DNA of 64,000 bases from Mycobacterium innocens (GTDB taxonomy: Bacteria; Actinomycetota; Actinomycetes; Mycobacteriales; Mycobacteriaceae): NCBI RefSeq assembly GCF_900566055.1, contig NZ_UPHQ01000276.1:25860-89859 (forward strand), given 5' to 3'. Every line of letters starts with the position of its first letter. Positions within the stretch are counted from its first letter, which is position 1. A program made the translations under genes and the position numbers. Of this stretch, positions 54,569 to 62,593 are shown one piece after another. Under the pieces are notes generated by a model. The model was not told where the DNA came from and searched no databases. It saw only the letters and a program-made list of their open reading frames with translations.

Positions 54569-55810
54569 GTGAACGGCGATCGATCACCGGAGCCCGGGAG
54601 ACCCCGAAGACCGGTGCATCACCGGCCGGCGCAACCGGAGCCGTCACAGGTCATCCGTCGCGAAAACCCGCCACCGCGGCCACCGGGCAGACCCCGGCCC
54701 GAACCCGAACCCGCACCGGCGACGACTGACCCCCCGCCATCCCCGACAGTCCGGCCAGTCCGGCTCAGACGGCAGCGCGGTCCCGCCGCGTCGACACCGC
54801 CCCCGCGGCCGGTAGCGCCGAAAGCGCGCCACAACCGGGTCAGGCGGCGGCGCTGGGGCAGGATCGTGACACTCAGTGTGCTGGTCGTTCTGTTACTGGC
54901 CGGGGCGGGCATCCTCGGCGGTGCGCTGTGGCTGGACACGTCGCTGCGCCGCGAGCCGGTGTTCAGCGACTACACCGACCGCCCCGGAGGCGGCCGCGGC
55001 ACGAACTGGCTGCTTGTCGGTTCCGACACCCGCCAGGACCTCACCGCCGAGCAACAGCAGAACCTCGCCACCGGCGGCGACGTCGGCACCGGACGCACCG
55101 ACACCATCCTGCTGGTGCACGTGCCGGGGTTCGGGTCGAGCACCCCGACGACGTTGGTGTCGATACCGCGCGACTCCTCGGTGCCGATACCCGGTCACGG
55201 TCGCGACAAGATCAACGCCGCGTTCGTGACCGGTGGTGCGCCCTTACTGGTGCAGACCGTCGAGCAGGCCACCGGCTTGCGCGTCGACCATTACGCCGAG
55301 GTTGGATTCGGCGGCTTCGCCGAGCTGGTCGACGCGCTGGGCGGGGTCAGCGTCTGCCTGAGCGAGCCGATCAGCGATCCATTGGCCGGTGTCGACCTGC
55401 CGGCCGGCTGTCAACAACTGGACGGCCGACGGGCGTTGGGTTACGTCCGGTCTCGCGCGACACCGCGGGCCGATCTGGACCGCATGCTCAACCAACGCCA
55501 GTTCATGGCAGCGCTGCTGCACCGCGCGGCCAGCCCCGCGGTATGGCTCAACCCATGGCGTTGGTACGCGGTGCCACACGCAGCCGCCGGGGCGCTGACC
55601 GTCGACCGGGACACCCATGTCTTCGACCTGGCCCGCCTGGGATGGGCGCTGCACGGACACACCACCGCGCTGACGGTTCCGATCGGCGAGTTCACCGACA
55701 GCGACGTCGGCTCGGTGGTGGTATGGAATCACGACGCGGCCCGGGAATTGTTCGATGCGCTCGCTTCGGACGCTCCGGTGCCGGCTTCCGCGATCGACGG
55801 GCAACCATAG
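54569..55810 (+). CDS. LytR-CpsA-Psr (LCP) family phosphotransferase, full length
   Basis: A 413-residue protein from GTG 54569; a TTG at 54539 is also in frame. A Pro/Arg-rich cytoplasmic region (to about residue 95) leads to one membrane helix (about 97-118) and an outer LCP domain. Family residues: LLVGSDTRQDL, GRTDTILLVHV, VSIPRDSSVPIPGHGRDKIN, RRALGYVRSRATPRADLDRM. LCP enzymes attach wall polymers such as arabinogalactan to peptidoglycan. I recall the Mtb homologue at this place (Rv3840) as a short remnant of about 137 residues, so the full-length form here is notable. Confidence 0.85.
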   Translation: MNGDRSPEPGRPRRPVHHRPAQPEPSQVIRRENPPPRPPGRPRPEPEPAPATTDPPPSPTVRPVRLRRQRGPAASTPPPRPVAPKARHNRVRRRRWGRIVTLSVLVVLLLAGAGILGGALWLDTSLRREPVFSDYTDRPGGGRGTNWLLVGSDTRQDLTAEQQQNLATGGDVGTGRTDTILLVHVPGFGSSTPTTLVSIPRDSSVPIPGHGRDKINAAFVTGGAPLLVQTVEQATGLRVDHYAEVGFGGFAELVDALGGVSVCLSEPISDPLAGVDLPAGCQQLDGRRALGYVRSRATPRADLDRMLNQRQFMAALLHRAASPAVWLNPWRWYAVPHAAAGALTVDRDTHVFDLARLGWALHGHTTALTVPIGEFTDSDVGSVVVWNHDAARELFDALASDAPVPASAIDGQP

Positions 55811-55886
55811 TGACTTCACCGGGTGTCGAGAGATGTCACGCATCGTTTGTGCTAGGGCCACCCGCAATAACGCCTACCGGAGTTAT

Positions 55887-55905
55887 TTTAGTTAGGCAAA
55901 CCTGG
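55887..55905 (+). promoter_or_regulatory. IdeR box candidate upstream of bfrB (distal)
   Basis: TTTAGTTAGGCAAACCTGG matches the IdeR consensus at 14 of 19 positions, 107 bp before bfrB. In Mtb, Fe-IdeR activates bfrB from several upstream boxes, so this position suits activation. Confidence 0.65.
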
Positions 55906-55941
55906 CCTGATAAAGAGCGTTATTGACGGTCTCCACAGCAC

Positions 55942-55960
55942 TTAGGAAAAGCTTTCCTCA
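55942..55960 (+). promoter_or_regulatory. IdeR box candidate upstream of bfrB (proximal)
   Basis: TTAGGAAAAGCTTTCCTCA keeps the outer TTAGG...CCT..A of the consensus (13 of 19) and is internally near-symmetrical (GGAAA-AGC-TTTCC). It starts 55 bp after the start of the distal candidate, consistent with a tandem array. Confidence 0.5.
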
Positions 55961-56012
55961 CTAAGTGATGCCTTCGTTGCGGACCAGGTTCTACCTGCGT
56001 TAATCTGACCTA

Positions 56013-56558
56013 ATGACTGACTACGACGGCCACAAGACCAAATTCCATGCGTTAATGCAGGAGCAAATCTTCAACGAATTCACCACCGCGCAGCAATATA
56101 TTGCGATCGCGGTCTATTTCGACAGCGAGGACTTGCCGCAATTGGCGAAGCATTTCTATGGCCAGGCGGTCGAAGAGCGCAATCACGCGATGATGCTGGT
56201 GCAACATCTGCTCGAGCGCGGCCTTCGCGTCGAAATCCCGGGCGTCGACACCGTCCGAAACCAGTTCGACAAACCGCGCGACGCGCTGGCGCTGGCACTC
56301 GACCAGGAGCGTGCCGTCACCGACCAGGTCAGTCGGCTGGCCGCGGTGGCCCGCGACGAGGGCGACTTCCTCGGCGAGCAGTTCATGCAGTGGTTCCTGC
56401 AGGAACAGGTTGAAGAGATGTCGCTGATGTCCACCCTGCTGCGGATTGCCGATCGGGCCGGATCCAACCTGTTCGAGCTCGAGAACTTCGTCGCCCGCGA
56501 GGTGGGCCGGGCGCCCTCCGCCTCAGGCGCCCCCCGTGCCGCCGGCGGTAGCCTCTAG
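56013..56558 (+). CDS. bfrB: Ferritin BfrB
   Basis: A 181-residue ferritin, the same length as Mtb BfrB, that stores iron as a 24-mer cage. Ferroxidase residues are in MQEQIFNEFTTAQQYIAIAVYF, EERNHAMMLVQHLLERG and FLQEQVEEMSLMSTLLR. The C-terminal tail after residue 160 (REVGRAPSASGAPRAAGGSL) is the flexible extension seen in mycobacterial BfrB. ATG 56013. Upstream IdeR boxes suggest iron-dependent activation. Confidence 0.97.
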   Translation: MTDYDGHKTKFHALMQEQIFNEFTTAQQYIAIAVYFDSEDLPQLAKHFYGQAVEERNHAMMLVQHLLERGLRVEIPGVDTVRNQFDKPRDALALALDQERAVTDQVSRLAAVARDEGDFLGEQFMQWFLQEQVEEMSLMSTLLRIADRAGSNLFELENFVAREVGRAPSASGAPRAAGGSL

Positions 56559-56582
56559 CCGCCGGCCCTCTAGCCGCCGGCC
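56553..56582. repeat. 15-bp tandem duplication over the bfrB and glpQ1 stops
   Basis: Two perfect copies of CTCTAGCCGCCGGCC (56553-56567, 56568-56582). The first holds the bfrB stop, the second the convergent glpQ1 stop. A recent slippage duplication that shortened neither protein. Confidence 0.85.
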
Positions 56583-57400
56583 CGGCCGGCGCGCCCCTGC
56601 TGTAGCCAGGCCTTCGTGCGGGCGGGGTGGTGAGTAGCCATCCACGCCACCCCGACCTCACGGCAGAATTCGACGTCGTCGTATTCATCGACGTTCCAGC
56701 AGTAAACCGCCCGTCCCTGGGCGGCCGCACGGTCGACGAGTTGCGGGTAGTCCTTCAACGCCGGCAGCGACGGTCCCACCGCAGTCGCCCCGACGGCGGT
56801 GGCCGCGCTGCTGGCGAGGTACCGTCCGGTCTTGCCGAGCAGCACCGTCGGCAACAGCGGCGCGGCCCGCCGGATCCGCCAGACCGCCGCGGCCGAGAAC
56901 GACATCACGACGGCGCGCGACCGGTCGGCGGAGGCGGGTGCGGCGATGCCGAAGCGGTGCAGAAGTGCCAGCACTTTGTTTTCGACCAGCGAACCGTATC
57001 GGACGGGGTGTTTGGTCTCGATGAAGATCTTCACCGGCCGGTTCCAGTCCAGCACCAGCGCGACTAACGCGTCCAGGGTCAGCAGGCTGGTGTCGCCGTG
57101 AGTGCCGTCCGGACACCAGCTTTCGTGCCAGGCGCCGTATTCCAGCTCGCGTAGCTCGGCCAACGTCATCGTGCTGACCAGCCCGACTCCAGTCGAGGTC
57201 CGGTCCAAGCGCCGGTCGTGCACACAGACGAGGTGGCCGTCACGGGTTAGCCGCACGTCACATTCCACGCCGTCGGCGCCCTCCTTGAGCGCCAAGTCGT
57301 ACGCGGCCAGCGTGTGTTCCGGTCGAGCAGCGGACGCGCCGCGGTGGGCAACCACAAACGGGTGCCCGGCGATCACCTCGTCGGCCCAGGTCATGCCCAT
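56570..57400 (-). CDS. glpQ1: Glycerophosphodiester phosphodiesterase GlpQ1
   Basis: A 276-residue GDPD (Mtb 274). VVAHRGASAARPEHTLAAY holds the catalytic HRG and metal ligands; EGADGVECDVRLTRDGHLVCVHD the second His and acidic ligands; KIFIETKHPVRYG and the C-terminal VYCWNVDEYDD complete the TIM barrel. Predicted to release glycerol-3-phosphate from deacylated phospholipids. ATG 57400 overlaps the stop of the upstream gene by one base; ATG 57394 (MTWADEV) is equally possible. Confidence 0.93.
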   Translation of the reverse strand: MGMTWADEVIAGHPFVVAHRGASAARPEHTLAAYDLALKEGADGVECDVRLTRDGHLVCVHDRRLDRTSTGVGLVSTMTLAELRELEYGAWHESWCPDGTHGDTSLLTLDALVALVLDWNRPVKIFIETKHPVRYGSLVENKVLALLHRFGIAAPASADRSRAVVMSFSAAAVWRIRRAAPLLPTVLLGKTGRYLASSAATAVGATAVGPSLPALKDYPQLVDRAAAQGRAVYCWNVDEYDDVEFCREVGVAWMATHHPARTKAWLQQGRAGRAGG

Positions 57401-58446
57401 TATGCTGCCGGTTCTTGCCCTTGCAGCTCAACTGCACCGGCAGCTGCCGGGGTTGGTTGCCGGGGCGGGCCATCCGGGCGGACCACGAGCCACCGGTGCG
57501 CCGGCCGTTCGACCGGTCTGCGCTCGAACCCTTCGAAGACCCGCCCGGCAGCGGCCACGGCGGCTGCGGCCAACGCGTAGCCAACGACCGCCATAACCGT
57601 GTTGTTGGCGATGCCCTGGGCGTCGCTGGAAAAGCTGGTAGCGATGGCGAAGATCGACACCGCGTTGCTGACCACCCAGACGATCCACCACACCACGATG
57701 GGACGGCGCAGCCGCTGGTAGTGGTCTTCGACCACCGCCAGTTCGATGACGTACACCGGCGCCCAGAACACGTTGGCCAACGGCAGCAGACAGCCGGCCC
57801 ACAACTGCCGCGACGAGCGGTGCTCGGGCAGGCCCTGATGCCCGAAGGCGGCGGCCCGACGACCGATCAGCCAGCGAATCAGCACGACGAAACAGCCGAT
57901 CATCGCAACGAGCGCGGCCACGCTGGCCAGCACCCCCAGCCACAGCGCGGCGCCGGCCACCAGGGAGTTCAGCAATAGGCTGCGGTTCACGATGAGCAGC
58001 ACGTATCGCACCGCATAGACCAGCGCGGCGATGCCGAGCACCACGATCGTGGCGAACAGCACGGACCGCACCGTCGGTGCGGCCGGCCCGGACCTTTCCG
58101 GTATCGCCGCGGGCGAAGGCGCGGTCGAAGGGAGTCGGTCCGCCAGACCCCATCGCGGCATCACGGCATAGCGCGGCGTGGGCCCGCGGAATCGTCGCCA
58201 GGTCCGCGGTGGCGGCGGGGCGCCCGGGCGTACCGCGATCCATCGAAACCCGGGTGGGAGCCGCGCCGGAGTGCGCTGCATGAGGTGGGGCGCCGGCTGA
58301 GGGCCCACCGGCGAACGCCACCGCGGGTCGCCCGCCGACGGGTCGGCCAGCGGCGCCATCAGGGTCCCCCGGCAACGTGGACACCACACCCGCTGACGAT
58401 CGCGGACGTTCCACCGAGTGCCGCACTGGGAGCACACCTGGATCAC
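57400..58446 (-). CDS. Zinc-ribbon DUF4328 membrane protein (Rv3843c type)
   Basis: A 348-residue protein. The N-terminus is a zinc ribbon (CSQCGTRW...WCPRC, residues 5-25), followed by a Pro-rich linker to about 120. Then come at least five membrane helices with the DUF4328 pattern (LLPLANVFWAPVYVIELA, IVVWWIVWVVSNAVSI). GTG 58446. The TAA stop overlaps the glpQ1 ATG, so the pair is co-expressed. Function unknown. Confidence 0.82.
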   Translation of the reverse strand: MIQVCSQCGTRWNVRDRQRVWCPRCRGTLMAPLADPSAGDPRWRSPVGPQPAPHLMQRTPARLPPGFRWIAVRPGAPPPPRTWRRFRGPTPRYAVMPRWGLADRLPSTAPSPAAIPERSGPAAPTVRSVLFATIVVLGIAALVYAVRYVLLIVNRSLLLNSLVAGAALWLGVLASVAALVAMIGCFVVLIRWLIGRRAAAFGHQGLPEHRSSRQLWAGCLLPLANVFWAPVYVIELAVVEDHYQRLRRPIVVWWIVWVVSNAVSIFAIATSFSSDAQGIANNTVMAVVGYALAAAAVAAAGRVFEGFERRPVERPAHRWLVVRPDGPPRQPTPAAAGAVELQGQEPAA

Positions 58447-58579
58447 CGGACCAGCCTAATAGCCTGTCGACGCCACGGCACAGCACGGCGTCAAACCGGA
58501 TCGGGGAAGCCACCTTGCGTGCGCGGGACAGAGCGGGACCGCGGCGGCCCGGGCCCCGACGAGGCAGTCTGCGCGACCC

Positions 58580-58620
58580 CTGGACGGACCTGGACAGAAC
58601 CTGGACAGGACCTGGACAGC
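58580..58620 (+). repeat. Four-copy tandem repeat CTGGACAGNAC
   Basis: Successive units CTGGACGGAC, CTGGACAGAAC, CTGGACAGGAC and CTGGACAGC. They stop 20 bp before the first DnaA-like box and could act as iteron-like protein sites or be simple slippage. Confidence 0.8.
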
Positions 58621-58640
58621 TACTAAGGCCCACCCGCGAC

Positions 58641-58729
58641 CTATCCACAGTTTCCACAGCTTTATCCACAGCCGGCGGTCCGTCTCGATGCCACCTCTAT
58701 CGGCCCGGTTCGCGTCGAACTGTGGATAA
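58641..58729. promoter_or_regulatory. DnaA-box cluster
   Basis: Two perfect TTATCCACA boxes, at 58662-58670 and (opposite strand) 58721-58729. There is also CTATCCACA at 58641-58649 (one mismatch) and GTTTCCACA at 58650-58658 (two mismatches). Four sites in 89 bp of GC-rich DNA is more than expected by chance. In Mtb coordinates this locus lies roughly 90 kb from oriC. A DnaA-titration or replication-control site is possible. Confidence 0.55.
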
Positions 58730-59078
58730 CATGGCGCTCCCGGGACGCGCCGATCGACAGCCCGGCGGCGTCGCGAGCGAAGTGCGGGGCTCAGTCGGGC
58801 GAAGCGCCGCCGTCCTCTGGTCACGCGACCTGCCGGCGCTGCGGTGGCGCACCGTCAGAGGTTCGTCCGGCCCGACTCACCCACGGGGCCGGCGGGCAGC
58901 GGTTTCGACCGCCCGCAGGAGCGGTCTTGCCATCACATGGCCATTACACCGCGGCACTGCCGGGGTTGTTCGTCGCCGAATTTTTCAACCTGTGCACCAG
59001 GCGTTATGATCTCCGACGCGATGTTCATTGTGACTCACCTCACTGAGGCGGGATGACCCTGCAGGTGGAAGGCGTTTG

Positions 59079-59234
59079 ATGGCGACACACTCCTACGGTC
59101 CGGGGTCGACGCCACCGTCGAATTCGCGCTCGGGCTCGCCCGCCTGGAACCACGCGTATGTCATCGCCGCCCTTCGTGCCGGACTGATCGCGCTTGCGCT
59201 GCTCGCGGTGCTGGTCCTCCTGGTTGTGTATTAA
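59079..59234 (+). CDS. 51-residue single-pass membrane protein
   Basis: ATG 59079 has GGAAGG six bases upstream. The product starts with a Ser/Pro/Gly-rich segment (MATHSYGPGSTPPSN) and ends with one strong helix (LRAGLIALALLAVLVLLVVY) at the extreme C-terminus, a tail-anchored arrangement. Function unknown. It lies 162 bp before sodA. Confidence 0.65.
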   Translation: MATHSYGPGSTPPSNSRSGSPAWNHAYVIAALRAGLIALALLAVLVLLVVY

Positions 59235-59396
59235 GTCCCCGCCGCCCGGGTATCCCAGGGAACTGTTCAAGCCGTTCCCGATGATGGGGGCTGTTCTTGC
59301 GGCGCGCGCGGTCATGCAGCAGGGTTGACTACGTCAGCCCGCCGCGTGGCGGAACCCACGCGAATGACGTGTCAGACGATTGAAGGAGGGAATGCC

Positions 59397-60020
59397 GTGG
59401 CTGAATACGCTTTGCCCGATCTGGATTGGGACTACGGGGCGCTGGAACCACACATCTCGGGTCAGATCAATGAACTTCACCACAGTAAGCACCACGCCAC
59501 CTACGTCAAGGGCGCCAACGATGCGGTCGCCAAACTCGAAGAGGCGCGCGCCAAGGAAGACCACTCAGCGATCTTGCTGAACGAGAAGAATTTGGCTTTC
59601 AACCTCGCCGGCCATGTCAACCACACGATCTGGTGGAAGAACCTTTCTCCCAACGGAGGCGACAAGCCGACCGGCGAACTCGCCGCGGCCATCGACGAGG
59701 CGTTCGGATCCTTCGACAAGTTTCGTGCCCAATTCCACGCCGCCGCCACCACGGTGCAGGGGTCGGGCTGGGCGGCGCTGGGCTGGGACACTCTCGGCAA
59801 CAAGCTGCTGATATTCCAGGTCTACGACCACCAGACGAACTTTCCGCTCGGAATCATTCCGTTACTGCTGCTCGACATGTGGGAACACGCCTTCTACCTC
59901 CAGTACAAGAATGTCAAGGTCGACTTCGCCAAAGCATTCTGGAATGTCGTGAACTGGGCCGACGTGCAGACGCGCTACGAGGCCGCCACCTCGAAAACGC
60001 AGGGCCTGATCTTCGGCTGA
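59397..60020 (+). CDS. sodA: Superoxide dismutase [Fe/Mn]
   Basis: A 207-residue enzyme, same length as Mtb SodA. GTG 59397 has GGAGG eight bases upstream. Metal ligands: His in INELHHSKHHATY, His in LAGHVNHTIWW, Asp160 and His164 in LLLLDMWEHAFYLQY. It removes superoxide; in Mtb it is exported without a classical signal through a SecA2-dependent route. A strong terminator follows. Confidence 0.97.
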   Translation: MAEYALPDLDWDYGALEPHISGQINELHHSKHHATYVKGANDAVAKLEEARAKEDHSAILLNEKNLAFNLAGHVNHTIWWKNLSPNGGDKPTGELAAAIDEAFGSFDKFRAQFHAAATTVQGSGWAALGWDTLGNKLLIFQVYDHQTNFPLGIIPLLLLDMWEHAFYLQYKNVKVDFAKAFWNVVNWADVQTRYEAATSKTQGLIFG

Positions 60021-60039
60021 CTCCAACATTTTCAGGGCC

Positions 60040-60069
60040 TGGGCGCCGCGCACTATTGCGCGGCGCCCA
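60040..60069 (+). terminator. sodA terminator hairpin
   Basis: A perfect 12-bp stem TGGGCGCCGCGC/GCGCGGCGCCCA with loop ACTATT, 19 bp after the sodA stop, followed by GATCTTTGG. Confidence 0.8.
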
Positions 60070-60241
60070 GATCTTTGGCCGGTTCGATATCGCGACATCT
60101 CGATGACACCGCGAACGTGGCAAGGCGTTAGCCGTGTCGGGTTGCGCAGCGCCAAATCCCCGCGCATGCTTGATTATTGAAACTAGACGGTTGTTCGAGC
60201 TACCAGCGTGGTTATTTCGGATGGAGGCATCGGAGGGCGGG

Positions 60242-60775
60242 ATGAATGCTGGGTCAGATAGACCAATAGGGGTTGCTCCCTTTCATTCTCGTGGTGCCCT
60301 GAAAGGGTTTGTCATCTCTGGACGCTGGCCTGATTCGACCAAGGAATGGGCGCAGCTGCTGATGGTCGCCGTCCGGGTCGCGTCGTGGCCCGGACTGCTT
60401 TCCACGACAACCGTATTCGGTGCCCGCGAAGAATTACCCGACGAACCCGCACCCGGAACCGTCGGCCTAGTGCTGGCCGAGGGCACGGTGTTCGGCGAAT
60501 CCGCCATCCGACCCGGATATTTCGCCGATCATCAGCCGCCGGCATTGCTGATGTTGCATCCGCCCTCGGAAACGACGCCGTCGCTGCCGGAATGCACCGG
60601 CGCAGCGTCGGGCTGTGTCCTGCTGCCCGGGTTGCCGCACCTGGGTCTGGAGCACCGGGCCGCCTGGGTGGAGGCCGAAGCGGACGGCACCATCACGTCA
60701 ATGGTGAGTCGCGTCGGTGTCGATCCGATCAGCCATCCCGACACGGCGATCCTGGCGATGCTGCTTGCCGCATAA
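60242..60775 (+). CDS. Conserved hypothetical protein (Rv3847 type)
   Basis: A 177-residue protein, the Mtb length, when started at ATG 60242, which has GGAGG five bases upstream; longer starts are unlikely. It is probably cytosolic. Conserved-looking stretches are GALKGFVISGRWPDSTKEWAQ, TTTVFGAREELPDEPAPGTV and LVLAEGTVFGES. It has no recognised domain. Stands alone between sodA and the Mn riboswitch. Confidence 0.75.
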   Translation: MNAGSDRPIGVAPFHSRGALKGFVISGRWPDSTKEWAQLLMVAVRVASWPGLLSTTTVFGAREELPDEPAPGTVGLVLAEGTVFGESAIRPGYFADHQPPALLMLHPPSETTPSLPECTGAASGCVLLPGLPHLGLEHRAAWVEAEADGTITSMVSRVGVDPISHPDTAILAMLLAA

Positions 60776-60884
60776 GCCAATTCGAAACCATAGTTTCGGG
60801 CCGCGAATCCGAGAATGCGGCTGGCCGAACTCCTTCGTCGCCCTAGCGCGCCCGGAAACCGGCCGCTAACCTGGGGTTCGTTAG

Positions 60885-60973
60885 CGAAGGGGAGTAGCCC
60901 CGAATCGTCGGGTCGACATACTGGTGAAAGCCCGGCCGGCGAACCGTCGAGCAGACGGTGGGCGAGACCTTCG
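60885..60973 (+). ncRNA. yybP-ykoY manganese riboswitch
   Basis: The aptamer hallmarks are present in order: P1 5' strand CGAAGG (60885-60890), the conserved GGGGAGTAGCCCC (60889-60901), the second-leg element GTCGACATACTGG (60912-60924), GGCGAGACC (60961-60969) and P1 3' strand CCTTCG (60968-60973). Members of this class sense Mn2+ and switch on Mn exporters of the MntP, P-type or GDT1 type. The gene downstream is GDT1-family, which fits. Confidence 0.88.
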
Positions 60974-61026
60974 ACCGATGTTCGATGACCGCGCGTCATC
61001 GACCACGTGTCGAAAGGTCGTCCCAA

Positions 61027-61722
61027 ATGCTCGCAGCCACACTCCTGAGTCTCGGGGTGGTTTTCGTCGCCGAACTCGGCGACAGATCCCAACTCGTGAC
61101 CATGACCTATGCGCTGCGGTTCCGCTGGTGGGTGGTGATGGCCGGCGTAGCGATCGCGTCTTTCACGGTGCACGGGGTCTCGGTGGCGATCGGCCACTTC
61201 CTGGGCGCCACACTCCCTGCGCGGCCGATGGCTTTCGCGGGCGCGATCGCGTTCCTGCTTTTCGCGGTGTGGGCCTGGCGAGAAGGCGCGGCCGGTGACG
61301 ACAAGCCCGCGACTCCGCCCCGCCCACGGTTCGCGCTGCTCACCGTGGTGTCATCGTTCGTGCTGGCCGAGCTCAGCGACAAGACGACGCTGGCGACGGT
61401 GACTCTGGCCAGCGATCACGACTGGGTCGGTGTGTGGATCGGCTCCACGCTGGGCATGATCTTGGCCGACGGCCTGGCAATCGGTGCGGGACTACTGCTG
61501 CACCAGCGGCTGCCCGAGCAGCTGCTGCATGTGCTGGCCAGCCTGTTGTTCCTGCTGTTCGGCTTGTGGATGCTGTTCGACGGCGCACTCGGGTGGCGCT
61601 CGGTCGCCATCGGCGTGACGGCGGCGGTGGCGATCGTCGCGGCGGCCGGGGTTACGGCGCAAACTCTTCGGCGCCGCCGCAATGCCTCCGCGGTGACCAC
61701 GAGGTCCGCCCAGCCCGGTTGA
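61027..61722 (+). CDS. GDT1/TMEM165 (UPF0016) family Mn2+ exporter (Rv3848 type)
   Basis: A 231-residue membrane protein with two copies of the E-x-G/S-D-K/R-S/T signature: FVAELGDRSQLVTMTY and VLAELSDKTTLATVT. Each lies in the first helix of a three-helix repeat (six helices in all). Bacterial relatives (MneA) export Mn2+ and eukaryotic ones move Mn2+/Ca2+ against H+. ATG 61027 is chosen because an upstream in-frame ATG (60958) lies inside the riboswitch. The AAAGG ribosome site at 61013-61017 can pair with the riboswitch P1 strand. Confidence 0.88.
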   Translation: MLAATLLSLGVVFVAELGDRSQLVTMTYALRFRWWVVMAGVAIASFTVHGVSVAIGHFLGATLPARPMAFAGAIAFLLFAVWAWREGAAGDDKPATPPRPRFALLTVVSSFVLAELSDKTTLATVTLASDHDWVGVWIGSTLGMILADGLAIGAGLLLHQRLPEQLLHVLASLLFLLFGLWMLFDGALGWRSVAIGVTAAVAIVAAAGVTAQTLRRRRNASAVTTRSAQPG

Positions 61723-62194
61723 GCCTCTGCTGAACGGCACCTACCGGACCCCGTACGGTTCGGCGATGCCGACGACCGCTTGCGGGCAGCGCCGGTGGAC
61801 CGGCGGCGACGCCGCCGGTCTGCGCCCCGCCCCGCAGTGGAGCTCGACAGCAAAGGAGCGGCCGAGCACTGCGCCGTTAGACGTTGGGTTGCCCGACATT
61901 GAATGCATTCACCTGTCGAGGTGCGCGTACACCGGTGCCGGACGCCCTGCCCGACGGCTCGCCGAGCGCCCCCACGCGATGTATTCTGCGGATAGCCTGT
62001 GAAATCCGTTCATTCTGTGGACACCTCACCGAATCGGTTGGACGCTCGTCAAGGGCATCCTGATCGCGCCTCCAGCACGCTGGCACCCAATCCGCTCAGG
62101 TTTGCACTTGGTTGTGGACATAACTGTCGCTACCATGATCAGCAAATAAAGATAGGTAACCGTTCGATCTTGCAGCCCGGTGGAGGTCATATCG
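61723..62194. other. espR upstream region, no gene seen
   Basis: 472 bp without a credible gene. It ends in an AT-rich patch (AACCGTTCG preceded by AAATAAAGATAGG, about 62143-62165) that probably holds the espR promoter. In Mtb the espR upstream region is long and is bound by EspR itself and PhoP; no such site could be firmly assigned here. Confidence 0.5.
61798..61820 (+). terminator. Hairpin downstream of the GDT1-family gene
   Basis: A perfect 10-bp stem GACCGGCGGC/GCCGCCGGTC with a three-base loop, 75 bp after the stop. No U-tract follows, so termination is only likely. Confidence 0.4.
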
Positions 62195-62593
62195 ATGAGC
62201 ACGACGTTCGCTGCCCGCCTGAACCGTCTGTTCGACACGGTGTATCCACCCGGACGCGGGCCGCACACCTCCGCGGAGGTGATCGCCGCGCTCAAGGCGG
62301 AGGGCATCACGATGTCGGCTCCCTACCTGTCCCAGCTACGCTCGGGCAACCGCACCAACCCGTCGTCGGCGACCATGGCCGCCCTTGCCAACTTCTTCCG
62401 CATCAGGGCGGCCTATTTCACCGACGACGACTACTACGCGAAAATCGACAAGGAATTGCAGTGGCTAGCCGCGATGCGGGACGACGGCGTGCGCCGCATC
62501 GCGGAGCGCTCCCATGGGTTGTCGGCGCAGGCGCAGCAAGAAATCGTCGACCGGATCGACGAACTGCGCCGCGCGGAACGGCTCGACGCGTAA
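62195..62593 (+). CDS. espR: Nucleoid-associated regulator EspR
   Basis: A 132-residue DNA-binding protein, the Mtb length. The N-terminal helix-turn-helix (about residues 10-80: TSAEVIAALKAEGITMSAPY, LSQLRSGNRTNPSSATMAAL) is almost unchanged. The C-terminal dimer domain (DKELQWLAAMRDDGVRRIAE, IVDRIDELRRAERLDA) is more diverged. In Mtb it activates espACD and controls ESX-1 output and many wall genes. ATG 62195 (MSTTFAARL); an upstream ATG at 62180 is not conserved. Confidence 0.96.
   Translation: MSTTFAARLNRLFDTVYPPGRGPHTSAEVIAALKAEGITMSAPYLSQLRSGNRTNPSSATMAALANFFRIRAAYFTDDDYYAKIDKELQWLAAMRDDGVRRIAERSHGLSAQAQQEIVDRIDELRRAERLDA

Larger units (their letters stand above)
58447..59078. other. 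632-bp intergenic region with repeats and DnaA-box-like sites
   Basis: No credible gene: the open frames here lack ribosome sites and family features. It holds an 11-bp tandem repeat (58580-58620) and four DnaA-box-like 9-mers (58641-58729), listed separately. It also contains the promoter for the small membrane protein at 59079. Mtb has IS-related genes (Rv3844) near this place. Confidence 0.6.

Noticed and set aside
58377..59009. A 210-codon open frame over the DnaA-box region
   Set aside because: It overlaps the zinc-ribbon gene start, has simple repeats from the tandem units and shows no recognisable domain.
60958..61026. Upstream in-frame start for the GDT1-family gene
   Set aside because: The ATG at 60958 lies inside the riboswitch aptamer; the conserved protein begins at 61027.
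62008..62120. Two TGTGGACA-type sequences upstream of espR as DnaA boxes
   Set aside because: Each has a mismatch, they lie about 100 bp apart and form no cluster; they are weaker than the 58641-58729 group.
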